Source: Cladopsammia gracilis (lineage: Eukaryota; Cnidaria; Anthozoa; Scleractinia; Dendrophylliidae). Taken from it: 64,000 nucleotides of DNA. Below are positions 20,231-31,509 of the stretch, piece by piece; within the stretch, counting starts at the first letter, position 1, and every line of letters begins with the position of its first letter. Location: positions 186,001 to 250,000 of the forward strand of contig JAJGOT010000309.1 in assembly GCA_022457155.1 (NCBI GenBank), read 5' to 3'. A model generated the notes under the pieces. It was not told where the DNA came from and ran no database searches. It worked only from the letters and a program-made list of their open reading frames with translations. The position numbers were made by a program, and so were the translations under genes.

Positions 20231-20867
20231 TTCGCAGACGCCAACGCTGCGCGCTGCAATGAGGATAAATAAATCGCCAAGCCTTCCGGAAGCAGAAAGT
20301 CACTGAATTCTGAACTCTTTTGTTCAAGGAAAAGACATTTTCATTCAAGGAAATATGAGTTTCATTAAAACGTTTTGACCTTTAGAACAAATATTTTGGA
20401 TTCATGATCATGTGAAAGCAGCACGCGATCGAATTACATTCCACACGAAATTTGCATATATGAAAGAAGTGTATTTGCGACAACACTTTGAAAAAACTGT
20501 GAAGCTTGGAAAAAACTAATACATGGCAAAATCAAAGCAGTTATTCAAAGGACTAGCTTTATAGAAAAATTTCATTTCGATTTGGTCTTGAAATCAAACG
20601 GGGGGGGGGTCATGATTCATGATGTGTCACGCAATATTTATTTTTATTAAAATGTTTCACCAATTTATAGCACTCATCACCACAGTTTTGACATTATAAA
20701 TGTAGAATCTCGTGAATCCGATTACATGTATTTTTATCATTACCTGTAAATTTAGGGCTTCCAGAAACTTATTGGAAATCCCGGCAGGAGAAGGGGTCTC
20801 TGGGCTTGGAAATCCAGGCGGGAGGGGGGGGGGGGAAGGGGTCAAACAATCTTGCCATCCGTCGGTG

Positions 20868-20881
20868 GGGGGGGGGGGGGG
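20868..20881. repeat. G-run in a G-rich tract
   Basis: The stretch 20820-20881 contains two long G runs. The overlapping frames on both strands (Gly-rich and Pro-rich) are artefacts. It is a potential G-quadruplex site and a likely place for sequencing length error. Confidence 0.8.
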
Positions 20882-21394
20882 TGGATTCTTTTTGGAATAA
20901 CCCAATGTAATAGAAATAATTCACGGTTAACGTTTGGGAAGTATTACACTAGTGTGGGTTTTGATCAGGAATCAATAAATTAAATATTCAAAGCGACTAC
21001 AGAAAAATTGGTAGCTTCAATAAACCCGTCTTAGAGTCTCATGCGCATGAGTATAGGCTATGTTTAGCCTCTTGTTGTTTTTAACGTTGTTAAAAGAAAA
21101 AATGCGAGATCTAAGAATTTTGATAGTTTTTGCTAAAACTCTAGGAGTCCATGATAGGTTAAATAATTTGCATAATTCAATTTGCATAATTGAATATTCA
21201 TTATTTTTTCCTGAACCAACTAAAGATTGGCGCTTTACTTCTAAGAATAGTTAAACCTAAAAAAAAAGCCTGTATTTCGCATGTTTTCGGAAACGCAATC
21301 AAACGGGTGCTAGTTCATGAACCTCCAATTCAAAAGATATGAAAATAAACATGCGTTTTACACCTTTGAAGAAACACTTAACGTCGAAATTATA

Positions 21395-21795
21395 TTTTAC
21401 CACAATTGCCGCTAAACTCGCAATCTGATTGGTCGACGTGAGTGGTAAATGAGAGTCCAGACAACGGTGCTGACGCTAACATCACGTGCGCTTGAAAACA
21501 ACCAATCAGATTGCGAGAAAGTCATAGACAACGCTTGCTCTTTCTTTGCTGTCACGTTTTGTAACAAGACTTCGATTTTTCCTTGTATTTTTTTCTAAAT
21601 ATTGTTGTAAAAAACAAATTTACACCGGTTTTCCGTGGTGTGGACTCTTATTTACCACGATTTACGTCATCACATGATCAAAATTTGTTGCTGACTCACT
21701 CGGCTGCGCCTCGTGAGTCCACAACATTTTGACCATGTGATGACGTAAATCGTGGTAAATAAGAGTCCACATCACGGAAAACCGGTGTAAATTTG
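21395..21795. mobile_element. Double-hairpin foldback insertion
   Basis: Two adjacent inverted repeats are present. The first pairs CTCGCAATCTGATTGGT (about 21416) with its complement (about 21503). The second has arms of about 75 bp (21620-21695 and 21717-21793, including GATGACGTAAATCGTGGTAA). Unit 3 lacks the whole 400 bp (near 58250). No TSD resolved. The minus frame at 21662-21844 is a palindrome artefact. Confidence 0.7.
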
Positions 21796-22640
21796 TTAAA
21801 TTTACTGTTGCGTTTCGTGATTTTTGTGTGGCGATCTCGTGCATTTATGCGATTTTCCATTCTGGCCACGCCGCTTTGACTGTTTTTAACTGTTGTGAGC
21901 TCTAAAAAATATCTGCTTCAACACATTTCCAAAAAGTAACTAACTTCCCGAACGGAAGTGCAGTGGACCGCTTTTACAGAGGCAACACACCAAATCCTAT
22001 TATTTTATTTATCTTTTAAAAAGCAGTGTTTAAAATTACCGAGCGCAAAAAATTCCAGGTCCGACCACGCGAAATACATTTGCCATTTTCCACGAACCTC
22101 CAAAAGCTAACCCACCCGCCTTCCTCATGAAAACAGCTCGATTTTTCCTGCTTCAGCCCTGGAAGCGTTCTGCGTTTGTCGAACGCAGTAAACACAATAA
22201 CAGCTAAACAATTTTAAATTTTACTTGACTGCAACTGTATTCCACTTTCGTCTTAGTAATCCTGCACTGTTTTGCTCTATAAGAGTCGGCGATGGTGAAT
22301 GAGGAGCGAGAGTTTGAACTCTCGTTTACTCTTGTTCCCGTTTGCCTTGGGCCTTGGAATTACAAGAATTATTATAAAATCATTACAAGCTATTACAAGA
22401 TCGGTTAAGATTAGTAGGTACCTGAGAGATATACGGTGATAACTTGTCTGTGAGGTTTGTCCAAATTTAAAAAGGATAATGAACTAGCACAAGAGTTATA
22501 TAATTATGGATAAAAAGACAGAAGCTGTTATTGTCATCTCCTATGTCACGTACACTTGATTGAATAAATGTTGTCGGGTGTAAAGTATTAACCATGAGTA
22601 ATACGACCGAAAGGTTTCCTGGGAAGTAGAGAAAACGTCT
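21796..22640. repeat. Block X, unit 2, middle part
   Basis: Paralogous to 58260-59450. A minus-strand frame ending in SLLIHHRRLL occurs in both copies (22270-22450 and 59095-59298), but nearly all differences between the copies change amino acids, so it is not under coding selection. No gene called. Confidence 0.7.
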
Positions 22641-22659
22641 TGTTTTCTCAGATAAATTA

Positions 22660-23336
22660 CACATAATTATGACAGTATGCACAAAATCATTCTCTGAATC
22701 TTTTAGTCAGGAATAGATTAAATATACATTATTATAACACAGTATGCACCAAATCATCCTCAGAATATTTTAGTAAGGAATAGATTAAATACACAAAATT
22801 ATAACACAGTATGCACCAAATCATCCTCTGAATCTTTTAGGAAGGAATATATTATAGTAATTATAACACAGTATGTACAAAATCATCCTCTGAATCTTTT
22901 AGTAAGGAATATATTAAATACACATAATTATAACACAGTATGCACCAAATCATCCTCAGAATATTTTAGTAAGGAATAGATTAAATACACAAAATTATAA
23001 CACAGTATGCACCAAATTATCCTCTGAATCTTTTAGGAAGGAATATATTATAATAATTATAACACAGTATGTACAAAATCATCCTCTGAATCTTTTAGTA
23101 AGGAATATATTATAATAATAATAACACAGTATGTACAAAATCATCCTCTGAATCTGTTAGGAAGGAATAGATTATAATAATTATAACACAGTATGTACAA
23201 AATCATCCTCTGAATCTTTTAGTAAGGATTAGATTAAATACACATAATTATAACACAGTACCCACAAAATCATCGTCAGAATCTTTTAGTAAGGAATGGA
23301 TTAAATACACATAATTATAACACAGTATGCACCTTA
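22660..23336. repeat. Satellite array, about 11 copies of a 61-70 bp unit
   Basis: The monomer contains ATAACACAGTATGCACCAAA and CTGAATCTTTTAG. A five-copy array lies at 59460-59775 in unit 3, so copy number differs between paralogous blocks. Non-coding. Confidence 0.9.
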
Positions 23337-23413
23337 TTTTTCCTGCTTTCAGAATTCCATCGTGTCATATAGTTTATGGTTCATGTTTTTTTTTCCTGAG
23401 ATGTATACTCTAT

Positions 23414-24130
23414 GGCCTGGTCGCACTTGGGAAACTTTGATCGAATTTGTGTTGGTTTAAGAAATCATATCTAGTTTCCTAATGCGACCGATGTTTCGTA
23501 ATTGGAGATTCCGGATAATCTTCAAAGACGCCGAATTGTATGGGTGCATGGGGTAGGCCGATTTTGAAAAAATCCAGGAAAACAAAAGGAGCTGTCACTT
23601 AAGGAGCTTAAGGAGCTGTCACCGCTAATTGATTTGACCCAGATGTAGAGGTTTTTCAGAGAAATTAAAGGTTGTGTAATACGGCTGGGTATTTAACGAG
23701 TCAGTTTCTATTTTTTCGAGGTTTTACGCGAGAAAAAATAAACACCGACGAGTAAAAATGACTAGCCGTATTACACAACTTTTCATTGAATAAATTTATG
23801 TTTATATATGACAGAAGTCTTCTACCAAGTCTATGTTTTTGCAAGTGTTTTCCCTAGCGCGTACTTAGAAAGGTGTAATATCGTGTCATATTTGCACTCG
23901 TCTTGGTGCGTATTATGTCCAATAATGCGTATTATGTCCAATAATAATATGTACGTATTCAATATTCAATTGACGGTAACTTTGTCATTACGCGTATTTT
24001 TTCGACAGCACGGACGGACAGTGCGACCCTAAAGTGTTCTCAAACTTTTGCAACTTCCGTTTGCGGTTTCAATTTTTTGGAAATTTTTGCACGGGCTAAT
24101 TTTTGTTTTTGACTGCAGTGCAACCAGGCC
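23414..24130. mobile_element. TIR element, 717 bp, superfamily unknown
   Basis: The ends GGCCTGGTCGCACTT and, in complement, GGCCTGGTTGCACTG form imperfect TIRs. Unit 3 lacks the segment (near 59870). Inside, 23664-23786 is a smaller palindrome with arms GGTTGTGTAATACGGCT, apparently a nested foldback MITE. No transposase. A clear target duplication was not found. Confidence 0.6.
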
Positions 24131-25636
24131 CTTATTGCAGAAACTTTGTAATAGTAAACACAAAATACCAAATAGGAATTAATTACCTTAATGAATGATA
24201 TTCGCATAAAATGACCTTTCAACAGATGTTGCTTCCAAACAAATTTGGATAAATTAATTTTTATCTCAGGAATGAATATTTTTTTTTATTTCTAACAACT
24301 TCTCTTCTTGCATCGTCTGTAAATATTATTAAGGTAATTTATTCCAATTTGGTATTTGGTATTTTAATGACGTTTCTGCAATTTGGTATAAGTAAACATA
24401 TTCCAAATGTTTAATTTGAGGTTAGGCATATTCAAGTATTAACATATATTCTTTTTTTTAATCTTTAATTGTGAAATAGCAAAAGATTTAAATTATCATA
24501 TAAATATTTCTGTATTGTTTTGATTAACTTTTGTAGTCAACAACGTTTGATGTTTTATGGTCCACTAATTGGGGAGCTTTTTCGCCAAGGAAAATGTCAT
24601 CGAAAAAAGAATTATAACTCGCTCTTTGAAATTACCTTACAATTGTTCCAATTTCTTGAATTTGTCTAATGTGACTGAATTTTCAAGGAGATAGAGTCAA
24701 TAGAGAAGGGAAAATTAACTGTCGTCTGTTCACGTTCTCCACAAAATCTATCATTTGATCATTTGACGTTCTTTTTTTATAGGAAACGTCAAGGAAACGT
24801 ATAAATGTAAAACGCACGAGCAGAGGCATAGTTTTCGCTTATTAAAACTAAATATTGTTTTGTGCCGTTCCCGCTTCCGTTGCCGTCGTGGTTGCTAAAG
24901 CTTCTTCGTCAAACTTTAATCAGTCTCAAAAGCGCGACAAGTCGTGGCCTTCTGACGGTTTGATAATCAAATAGGCCAATTTCGAGGCTAAGGGAAACAA
25001 AACAAAAGAAATTGATTATTCAGCCCCGAATATCAATGCCGTTTCTTCTGTTTTATTCCCCTAATCATCGGAGTCAAGTAAGAATATTGATATATCGAAA
25101 TGATCCTATTCACAGCTAAAGAATTGAAACATCAAAGTGCCATTTGGGTTATCTGGTGTAACTTTCACACTTCATGCAATGCTGTGGCGTTTGTTAAAGT
25201 AATGTGTTTAAAGTCACAATTGTGAGTCAGTGTAAGTTTGTCGGAGTTGGATTTCTTTGTTAACAGATTTTTTTAGGGTGGAGAACTCATGCAAGCCGTG
25301 GAAAACGAGGAAACATTAAACGACTGTAGGTTGCAGGTTTTTTTTAGGGGGAAATCAGGTGAGATTTAAGATAAATATTGATAGCCTTTTCCAAGACATA
25401 ACGCGCGAGTGAAAACTGTAGTTCAAAGCTCTTATACAAATAGAAACTTATATAAAATAATTAACCTTTTATACTGAAATGGTGATTTCAAGGTTGTTTC
25501 CTCTTCCAAATACCTTATTCCAAGAGATTACTTTGAAAGCATCTAATACTGCACACACTTAATTCATAACCATAACTTTAAGTGTGTCAATATACAGGCA
25601 ATTTCGTATGCACTTATAATCGCGATGTTTATAGAT
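24131..25636. repeat. Block X to P junction, unit 2
   Basis: Paralogous to 59890-60230 and 61120-62400. It runs without a break into block P, which shows that X and P belong to one duplicated unit. No gene seen. Confidence 0.7.
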
Positions 25637-25720
25637 ACAGTCGGACCTCTATTAAGCGGCCACCCTCGGGACTTTGAAAACTGGCCGCTTAATAGAGATT
25701 GGCCGTTTAATAGAGGTACA
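25637..25720. mobile_element. Partial Tc1/mariner-type MITE end
   Basis: CAGTCGGACCTCTATTAAGC begins directly after a TA and matches the ends of 34615-34792 and 60231-61113. The segment repeats GGCCGCTTAATAGAG but no opposite end was found. About 560 bp (25637-26195) replaces the block P sequence present in unit 4, so the insertion was accompanied or followed by loss. Confidence 0.55.
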
Positions 25721-26200
25721 ATATAAATTGGATAGAAATTGCAGTCAACGTAATTTTCTTGCCTCTATATAGCAAAAGGCTTGTTGAAAAGTGAACATAT
25801 GTAAAGATAAATGCAAAAATCATTGAAACTAAAAATTAAGTGCCCTGTATTTGCGCATTTCAAGTCCGTGCAAAGTTCTAGCTCTAACACAGAGAGCATG
25901 TAGTCGATAAGTACAGTATTTTTTGGTGTTGAGTAGGTACAGAAAAATATGCAAAGCTATGTAACAAAACATCAAGTTTCTTAGGCCTTTTTTGCACCAA
26001 CAGTCTGTAAAAATTTTAGCTCAAAATATTTCACGGACGATTTATTTAAAATAATCCGTCACTGCTGTTTGCCGTTGTGGAGCTCGGAGTTGTAACGAGA
26101 AGATCAAGTCATTTGCCTTTCCGATAGATAGGGCAAGGTTCTGGTAACCGTGAAACTGGGCAAGTGGAGATTAAATTGCAGTTTTTATTGTTAGTGAAGT
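25721..26200. other. Unit-2-specific sequence, nothing recognised
   Basis: AT-rich sequence with no frame over 60 codons and no visible repeat. It sits where units 1, 3 and 4 have block P sequence. Confidence 0.4.
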
Positions 26201-26309
26201 GGAACGAAGTATACTTTCTACCGGGGGACTATTCAAAGGCTGTACAACTACTCTTTGCAAGCACAAGGTCTAATCTGAACTTACATTTCTCTTTATTTCA
26301 GTCTTCTAA

Positions 26310-26515
26310 CCTTCATGAAGTTACAACTTTCGTCTTCTAGTTTTCATCTTCTTAGCTTTCTTCTAACTTGCTCTTGTTTACAAGTTACAACTTTCGTCTT
26401 CTAGTTTTCATCTTCTTAGCTTTCTTCTAACTTGCTCTTGTTTACAAGTTACAACTTTCGTCTTCTAGTTTTCATCTTCTTAGCTTTCTTCTAACTTGCT
26501 GTAGTTTACAGTGCT
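26310..26515. repeat. 63-bp VNTR in block P, unit 2 (3 copies)
   Basis: The monomer includes GTTACAACTTTCGTCTTCTA and TCTTCTAACTTGCT. The same motif is present once in unit 1 (2800-2870), three times in unit 3 and six times in unit 4. Confidence 0.9.
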
Positions 26516-28960
26516 CTTTTTATTTGTTTCTTTAGAGTTAATTGTGTATACATAATTTATGACTACTTTGATTGATTGTGATATATTGCTCGTTTGATAA
26601 GTATACTATCATACAGCATTTGCTAAATTACCAATAATAAATGAACATAATCATAAGTTAGAAGTACAAGTTACAACTTGGCGAAGTGATATTTAAGTTA
26701 CTATACGTTTTCATAACTAAAAAAAATTGGTTTATAGTAAAAATGGCAGTACCCTATATTCGATAGTTTAGTTTGACTTAATTGCGGGAGACGAACTAAA
26801 GTTAAAGATAGCTAGGGAAACCATAGTTACCTAACGATGCTTAATTGATGAAACTCCAAAAACTTTTTTAAAAGCTAATGTATTAGAAAAAAGAAAACCA
26901 TTGCCAGCCTAGCTTGGAGACGAGCTGTTCCGTCCTCTAGCTAACTATTAATTAAGAAGGTTATTTTTAAGTCACGGTAAAATATAGGATTTTTAGTTCA
27001 ACGGTTTCCAACTGCTAGAAATTAGGTAAGACTAAAAAGTATAAAATAAACGAAAGTTTAGCGTGTGAATGGGTATTGACTTTCCCTTGGTTTTTTAAGA
27101 GTTGTTTTGCTCCAAATTCCTTATTACCTAAAATCTTGGTCTTATTATTTTAGGGAGTCCTATGCCATTGGGTATCTGCCTTAACTAGGTTTAAAAAGAA
27201 ATATCTAGAATATCTAGAATCTTAAAAGAACTCTATATATAAAATATACGCTAAAAAGGTACAACTCTTTGTGAACAAAAGTCACCATCAAGTTTCCTTG
27301 ACAATCACATTTTCTGCAATTATCTTACATTAGATTATTCTAGGGTAAATACTTTTAGCTTTATTTACTTAAGGAAAGGAGTGGGGGGGGGGGGGGGGGG
27401 TTGTTACTTGGTAATCAAAAATGTCATTTCCTACGTTCCTACCAAATGTTCATTATTGGAGGGGGGGGGGGGGTTGTTACTTGGTAATCAAAAATGTCAT
27501 TTCCTACGTTCCTACCAAATGTTCATTATTTTAAGCCAAGCGACATACCCAAAAGTGAGAGGGTGGTCTATTTTCTAAGGCTTTTGTCACTGACAACGTG
27601 AAATTATGAGACTAATAAGTACGCAAATGTATTCTTGTTAAAGTGAATTAGGTATGCAATTGAGGTCACATTATCCGTCAGTGATAAATTGAGCGGGACA
27701 CTTTCTTTTTTGTATTTCCTAGTCGATTCATTGTTTTATGTCTGTTAGAAAAATTGTTTTTGTGCTTGGTTAAGTTGATATAATTGAAACGAAAGTTGCC
27801 CTTTGGCTTGTTTGGCCCCAGAAGAGTTTATATAATTTTGTTATAAAATCTTTCCGATTTAGTACAAAGTTTATATGGTATTTTGTAAAGTTTTAGTCAT
27901 ACCTTCACCTAATTTGCAACATTCCTGTATGTCAGCTATCAAAATAAACTGGTAACATTGTACTGACGAATTTTCGATTTCAACTGTCTAAATGGCAACT
28001 TTCTCCACGAAGCGAAGTAATTTACTTAGAAGGCCTTCATACCAAGCAAAATCTTTTGGAATTCGATTGGTGTGAGGCCTCGTCCTTACAGTAAACCGGG
28101 TTATAGTCCCCGGTTCTGAACCGTAGAACCGTAGACTTACAAAGGATAGAAAGTTATAGATCTGATTATACGCAGGTCGCAGATATTACAGTATTCTTTT
28201 TTTTTTTTTTATTTTAGTCCGTATGAATAAACTTATTCAGTTAAAATGAGTATGACACGAGATCAAAGAAAAAGGTTTTGTGGTGTCTTTCTGTTTAAGC
28301 GGATGATAAGTTTGTGTAATCTTTTGGTTTGATAAAGTTCTTCCCAGGAAATCTTCGGACATTTTCGCAATATGATCGGAAATATTCGTACGACCTTCGA
28401 ACAGTATTCGGAGAATTTTTCAAAATCTGAATGCCGTTTTCAAACAAAACAATATGTCGCTGCTTTGAGTTATGAAATTACTTTTCTCGTGTTCAACTCA
28501 ATATCTTACTCACTGTAACGCAGTTTAAAATTTTTCAAAATTTTTAACGCAGTTTAGAATTTTTCAAAATCTTAATGCCGTTTTCAAACAAAACAATATG
28601 TCGCTGCTTTGAGTTATGAAATTACTTTTCTCGTGTTCAACTCAATATCTTACTCACGCTAACGCAGTTTAAAAATTTGCAGCATAAAAACCGCAAACAG
28701 ACGGAAGCTTCCAGGAAAGAGACCAAGCTACCAAGAAAGGAGCGGAATCAGGAAATAAAAGGTTTGTACAGTAAGCCCACCCCGCTAAAGGTATCCGTAT
28801 TGATTTCAAGGTCATTAACATTGTCGACCGCAATTTTGGAAAAGATTCTATAGTCGACCGCTGATATCGTGCTAAATGGGCATTTAATGTTATGAAAAAA
28901 AAAAGAAGTAAAAAATTAGATAAAAAGAAAAATCCGAGAGGGGTGTTCGTATCCAGCGCA
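26516..28960. repeat. Duplicated block P, unit 2, receptor-proximal part
   Basis: Paralogous to 2870-4799 and 44600-46244. Two local tandem duplications are unique to unit 2: about 27383-27536 (G-run plus 60 bp, twice) and about 28418-28680 (about 140 bp, twice). The Gly-rich frame at 27381 arises from the G runs. Ends at the receptor copy 2 stop codon. Confidence 0.75.
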
Positions 28961-29314
28961 TCACTCTATGGAAGTATTTCCTGCTTTGTTGCTCGACTGG
29001 GTGCCAATGTTGTTCACCATCTCGATGTCTTGTGGTTCTCTCGCCGGTGCAGTCCTTGTTGCAAAGGAAGTTGAATTGCAGCATACCATCTTCTCTCTGA
29101 ATCGTTGGTTTATCAGAGCGTATGCATAAGGATTGACAGCGGCGCTGAACATGATCATTGTATGGACAATAGGGATGACATAAGGACCGAGTTTGATGGA
29201 GCCAACTTCATTGTCTAAAATGTGGACTATGACGTCTGTCACCCAAGAGATAACAAAAATGGCACTGATGGTCACAACCATCAAGGTAACCCTCTTCCGC
29301 ACCTTTAACACACC
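28961..29314 (-). CDS. Class A GPCR copy 2, last exon (TM6-TM7 and C-tail)
   Basis: A phase-0 exon of 117 codons plus stop after the acceptor TACACAG. TM6 has the Trp switch residue (ISWVTD), unlike copy 1. TM7 carries NPYAY. The juxtamembrane tail is three residues shorter than in copies 1 and 3 (FREKM joined directly to VCC, an in-frame 9-bp loss that removes the basic KR), which may affect helix 8. The tail otherwise matches (IEMVNNIGTQSSNKAGNTS). Frame intact. Confidence 0.87.
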   Translation of the reverse strand, partial: GVLKVRKRVTLMVVTISAIFVISWVTDVIVHILDNEVGSIKLGPYVIPIVHTMIMFSAAVNPYAYALINQRFREKMVCCNSTSFATRTAPAREPQDIEMVNNIGTQSSNKAGNTSIE

Positions 29315-29448
29315 CTGTGTACATAAAATGAATGGGGTTAGTTTCTAGAGAAACTGTGGTGCTGCGTCGGTGGGGGTGAAGCACAAGAATTTGGTTTTAT
29401 CGACTGAGTCGCTAAGGTAAATTAGCCACCGTAAAAAGATTCGAGAAA

Positions 29449-29757
29449 GCTGACGTTTCGAGCGCTAGCCCTTCGTCGGAGCGAATCAAGGGATTGTGGG
29501 TAGTGTGTGGTCTTATATAGTAGGAGGAGCTCCGCCATTGGTGGAAATTTTGTGACGTGAAAAACAAATGTAAATTAGTTGAATGAAAAGCGTTCGTTAA
29601 TTCCGTGGGGTTTGAGAGTGCCGATTCGAAAGATGATTTTTTGTTCTAAGTTTTTACGGCTTTCTGTGTTGCCCTGGTGTAGGGAAACGTCACAGATTGT
29701 CATGTGTTGCTTAGAATGGTTAGCAAGATTGAAATGACGCGCGACTGGTTTGGATGC
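29449..29757 (-). mobile_element. Penelope-like element 3' fragment with hammerhead-like tail
   Basis: On the minus strand the frame 29757-29575 reads PVARHFNLANHSKQHM ... GNTESRKNLEQK ... GTLKPHGINERFSFN and stops, which is the C-terminal end of GIY-YIG-bearing Penelope ORFs as I know them. It is followed by an untranslated stretch and, at 29482-29449, a hammerhead-like core: CCGACGA, a GGGC/GCTC stem, GAAAC, GTC, AGC. The first box has C for T (CTGANGA expected), so it is probably inactive. Different subfamily from 17285-18584. Confidence 0.75.
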
Positions 29758-29759
29758 TA

Positions 29760-30010
29760 CCTATGACGTCATAGCTCGTTACCATAGCATGACGTCATAT
29801 CATGACGTCATATCTTGTTACCATAGCAACTGATGGTCGCCAAACTTTACCAAAATGTGTCTAAAGGATAAACGAACAGCTACTGAAGACGACTTGTGAT
29901 AACTCTGAATGCTCGTGAAAAAAATCGGAGAAAAACCTTAAAGGCGGGTGGCATCCCCACCCAACCCCACCCCCTCCCCCCCCTTCCCCCCTGTACGTCC
30001 GTGGATTAAG
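29760..30010 (+). repeat. Dispersed repeat D with three TGACGTCA palindromes
   Basis: This copy includes TGACGTCA at about 29764, 29790 and 29804, the shared core GGATAAACGAACAGCTACTG, and a C-rich tail (29950-29990). It matches 40838-41050. Non-coding. Confidence 0.65.
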
Positions 30011-30432
30011 TTGTACCCATATGAAACGATTAAATTTAACCTTCCGGGAAACCCACACGAATTTCAACTTTTGAAATTTAGTTCGTTCAAATTCCTTTCA
30101 TCCAGGCCAAATTAATATTGTTCTAATGGTCCATCCAAGGCTCATACTAGGCGATCAAATGCCCCTACCTCCGGGAAACAGATTAACTTCCACACCACAT
30201 TCTTTTATACAATACGTCTTTTTTGATTTTTCAGGGTAATTCGACAATCACATCACAACAACAACAACAACAAACAACAACAACAATCTATATTTTATAC
30301 CAGACCCTACAATAAGTATTTACAATTTTGAATAGGAAAAATATATAATAGAGGTACTGGCTGCCCGAATAATAAATAATAACCACCGCTTCCGGCAGCT
30401 AGGGGAACGGCCCAAATTGAAGATTTTCATAC

Positions 30433-30678
30433 CTGTTGTTGATGGGTGAGTATAATATCGTCATTACGCTTAAACCACAAGGTATATATGACCCTGGAGT
30501 ATACCACAACCAGTAGTGTAGACGCAAAGAAAGCGTAGACATAATACACAATGTAAACAACCTGCTTCGTCCACTTCTTAGAATAAAGGCAGGAGTTGCG
30601 TTTCTTCACGAAATTCAAATTCAGGAATGCCGGGAATAGGATAATCAGTCCGACTATCCAAGAACCAGGAATAATCAC
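30433..30678 (-). CDS. Class A GPCR copy 2, TM4-TM5 exon
   Basis: An 82-codon phase-0 exon with acceptor TTTGTAG and donor GTATGA. TM4 begins VIIPGSWIVGL; Cys30 in loop 2 is kept; TM5 reads VYYVYAFFASTLLVVVYSRV; loop 3 begins WFKRNDD and ends THQQQ. Differences from copies 1 and 3 cluster in the TM4 to loop-2 region (ILFPAFLNLNF against VQFLAFLDKYF), the part facing the ligand. Confidence 0.87.
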
Positions 30679-31509
30679 CTACAAAAAATGTGTAAACCTC
30701 ATGAAAAAGAGTCAAACATACTTGAAAAAAAAAAATACTTGAAGCTAACAGAACGCTGACGCTAACACCTCATTTAGTTAAAAGGCGTCTTGAAAAAGCC
30801 TGAATTGAACGCTGACTGATAAGAGTTTAAAGTGTGGTACGGGTGTGTATGTGTGTCCATGTGTATGTTAGAGAAAGTAAGAAAGTTGAAAGCGCCACCG
30901 TTCGCACAGTAGAGTTGTTCTTAATAAAAATCAACTTGTCAACAGCTTCACAGTTTCGGGTTGTAGTTGTTTTATCTCGTTAATGCGCATGCGCGCAAAC
31001 GAGATACAGGAATCACTGCAAAATAGGGACAAAGTTGTAAGTTGTTAACAAAAGTTCATTGTTAACTTTGCTAACTTGCGAACTTTTGTCCGGGGGGGGA
31101 TGTTATTTCTTTCTTCTTTATAGAAGCTATATCAGGGTATTGCGGATATGGTTGGTTAAACGGGTTAGGATTTTAAGAAGAGCGTCACATAGCGCCACTA
31201 AAATTTTTGGGGAGCACCCCCGGACCTATTGTTAATTTCCCTAGGGTATTGGAATGTCATGAAGTTGTCATATAAAGTTGTTATTAAGTTTCAATATCTC
31301 ATGTTACGCATCAATCTTTCAAATTTGTTTTTAAGTGGATGTGTCGGAGACGTTTTACGCTCTTTGCGTCTAATGCTTTTTGTTTCCTGTCAAGTTGCAC
31401 TTGGGCCTCTTTTATTGTTTCTGTCTTATTGATCATGACTATTGTTGTATCTTTGTTCGCTTTTTTGAGGTTTATAGCAGGGTTTTTTCTTTTTCAACTT
31501 TTTTTAGAG

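Larger units (their letters stand above)
18809..21060. mobile_element. Unit-2-specific 2.25-kb insertion in block X
   Basis: Unit 3 runs straight from CGCATTTTT to TTGTTTTTAACGTTG (57930-57950). In unit 2 these flanks are separated by about 2.25 kb. The insertion ends carry ACTCATGCGCA at the left and its complement near 21034-21052 at the right, a possible short TIR. It contains the gene-like fragment (19020-19245), a MULE-like element (19720-20230) and G-rich runs (20824-20881). No transposase frame seen. It may be one large element or several. Confidence 0.5.
29315..30432 (-). other. Receptor copy 2, intron between TM4-5 and TM6-7 exons
   Basis: An 1118-bp intron largely occupied by a Penelope-like 3' end (29449-29757) and repeat D (29760-30010), followed by an (ACA)n stretch (30250-30290) and the single CCAGACCCTACAATAA (30301-30316) that is the empty site for the copy 3 insertion. 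Confidence 0.75.

Noticed and set aside
20657..20905. Pro-rich and Gly-rich frames on both strands
   Set aside because: Arise from G runs.
22270..22450. Minus-strand frame with hydrophobic stretch (LVIACNDFIIILVI), shared with 59095-59298; considered as the missing TM1 exon
   Set aside because: Nearly all differences between the two copies change amino acids, there is no donor in phase, and the frame ends at a stop.
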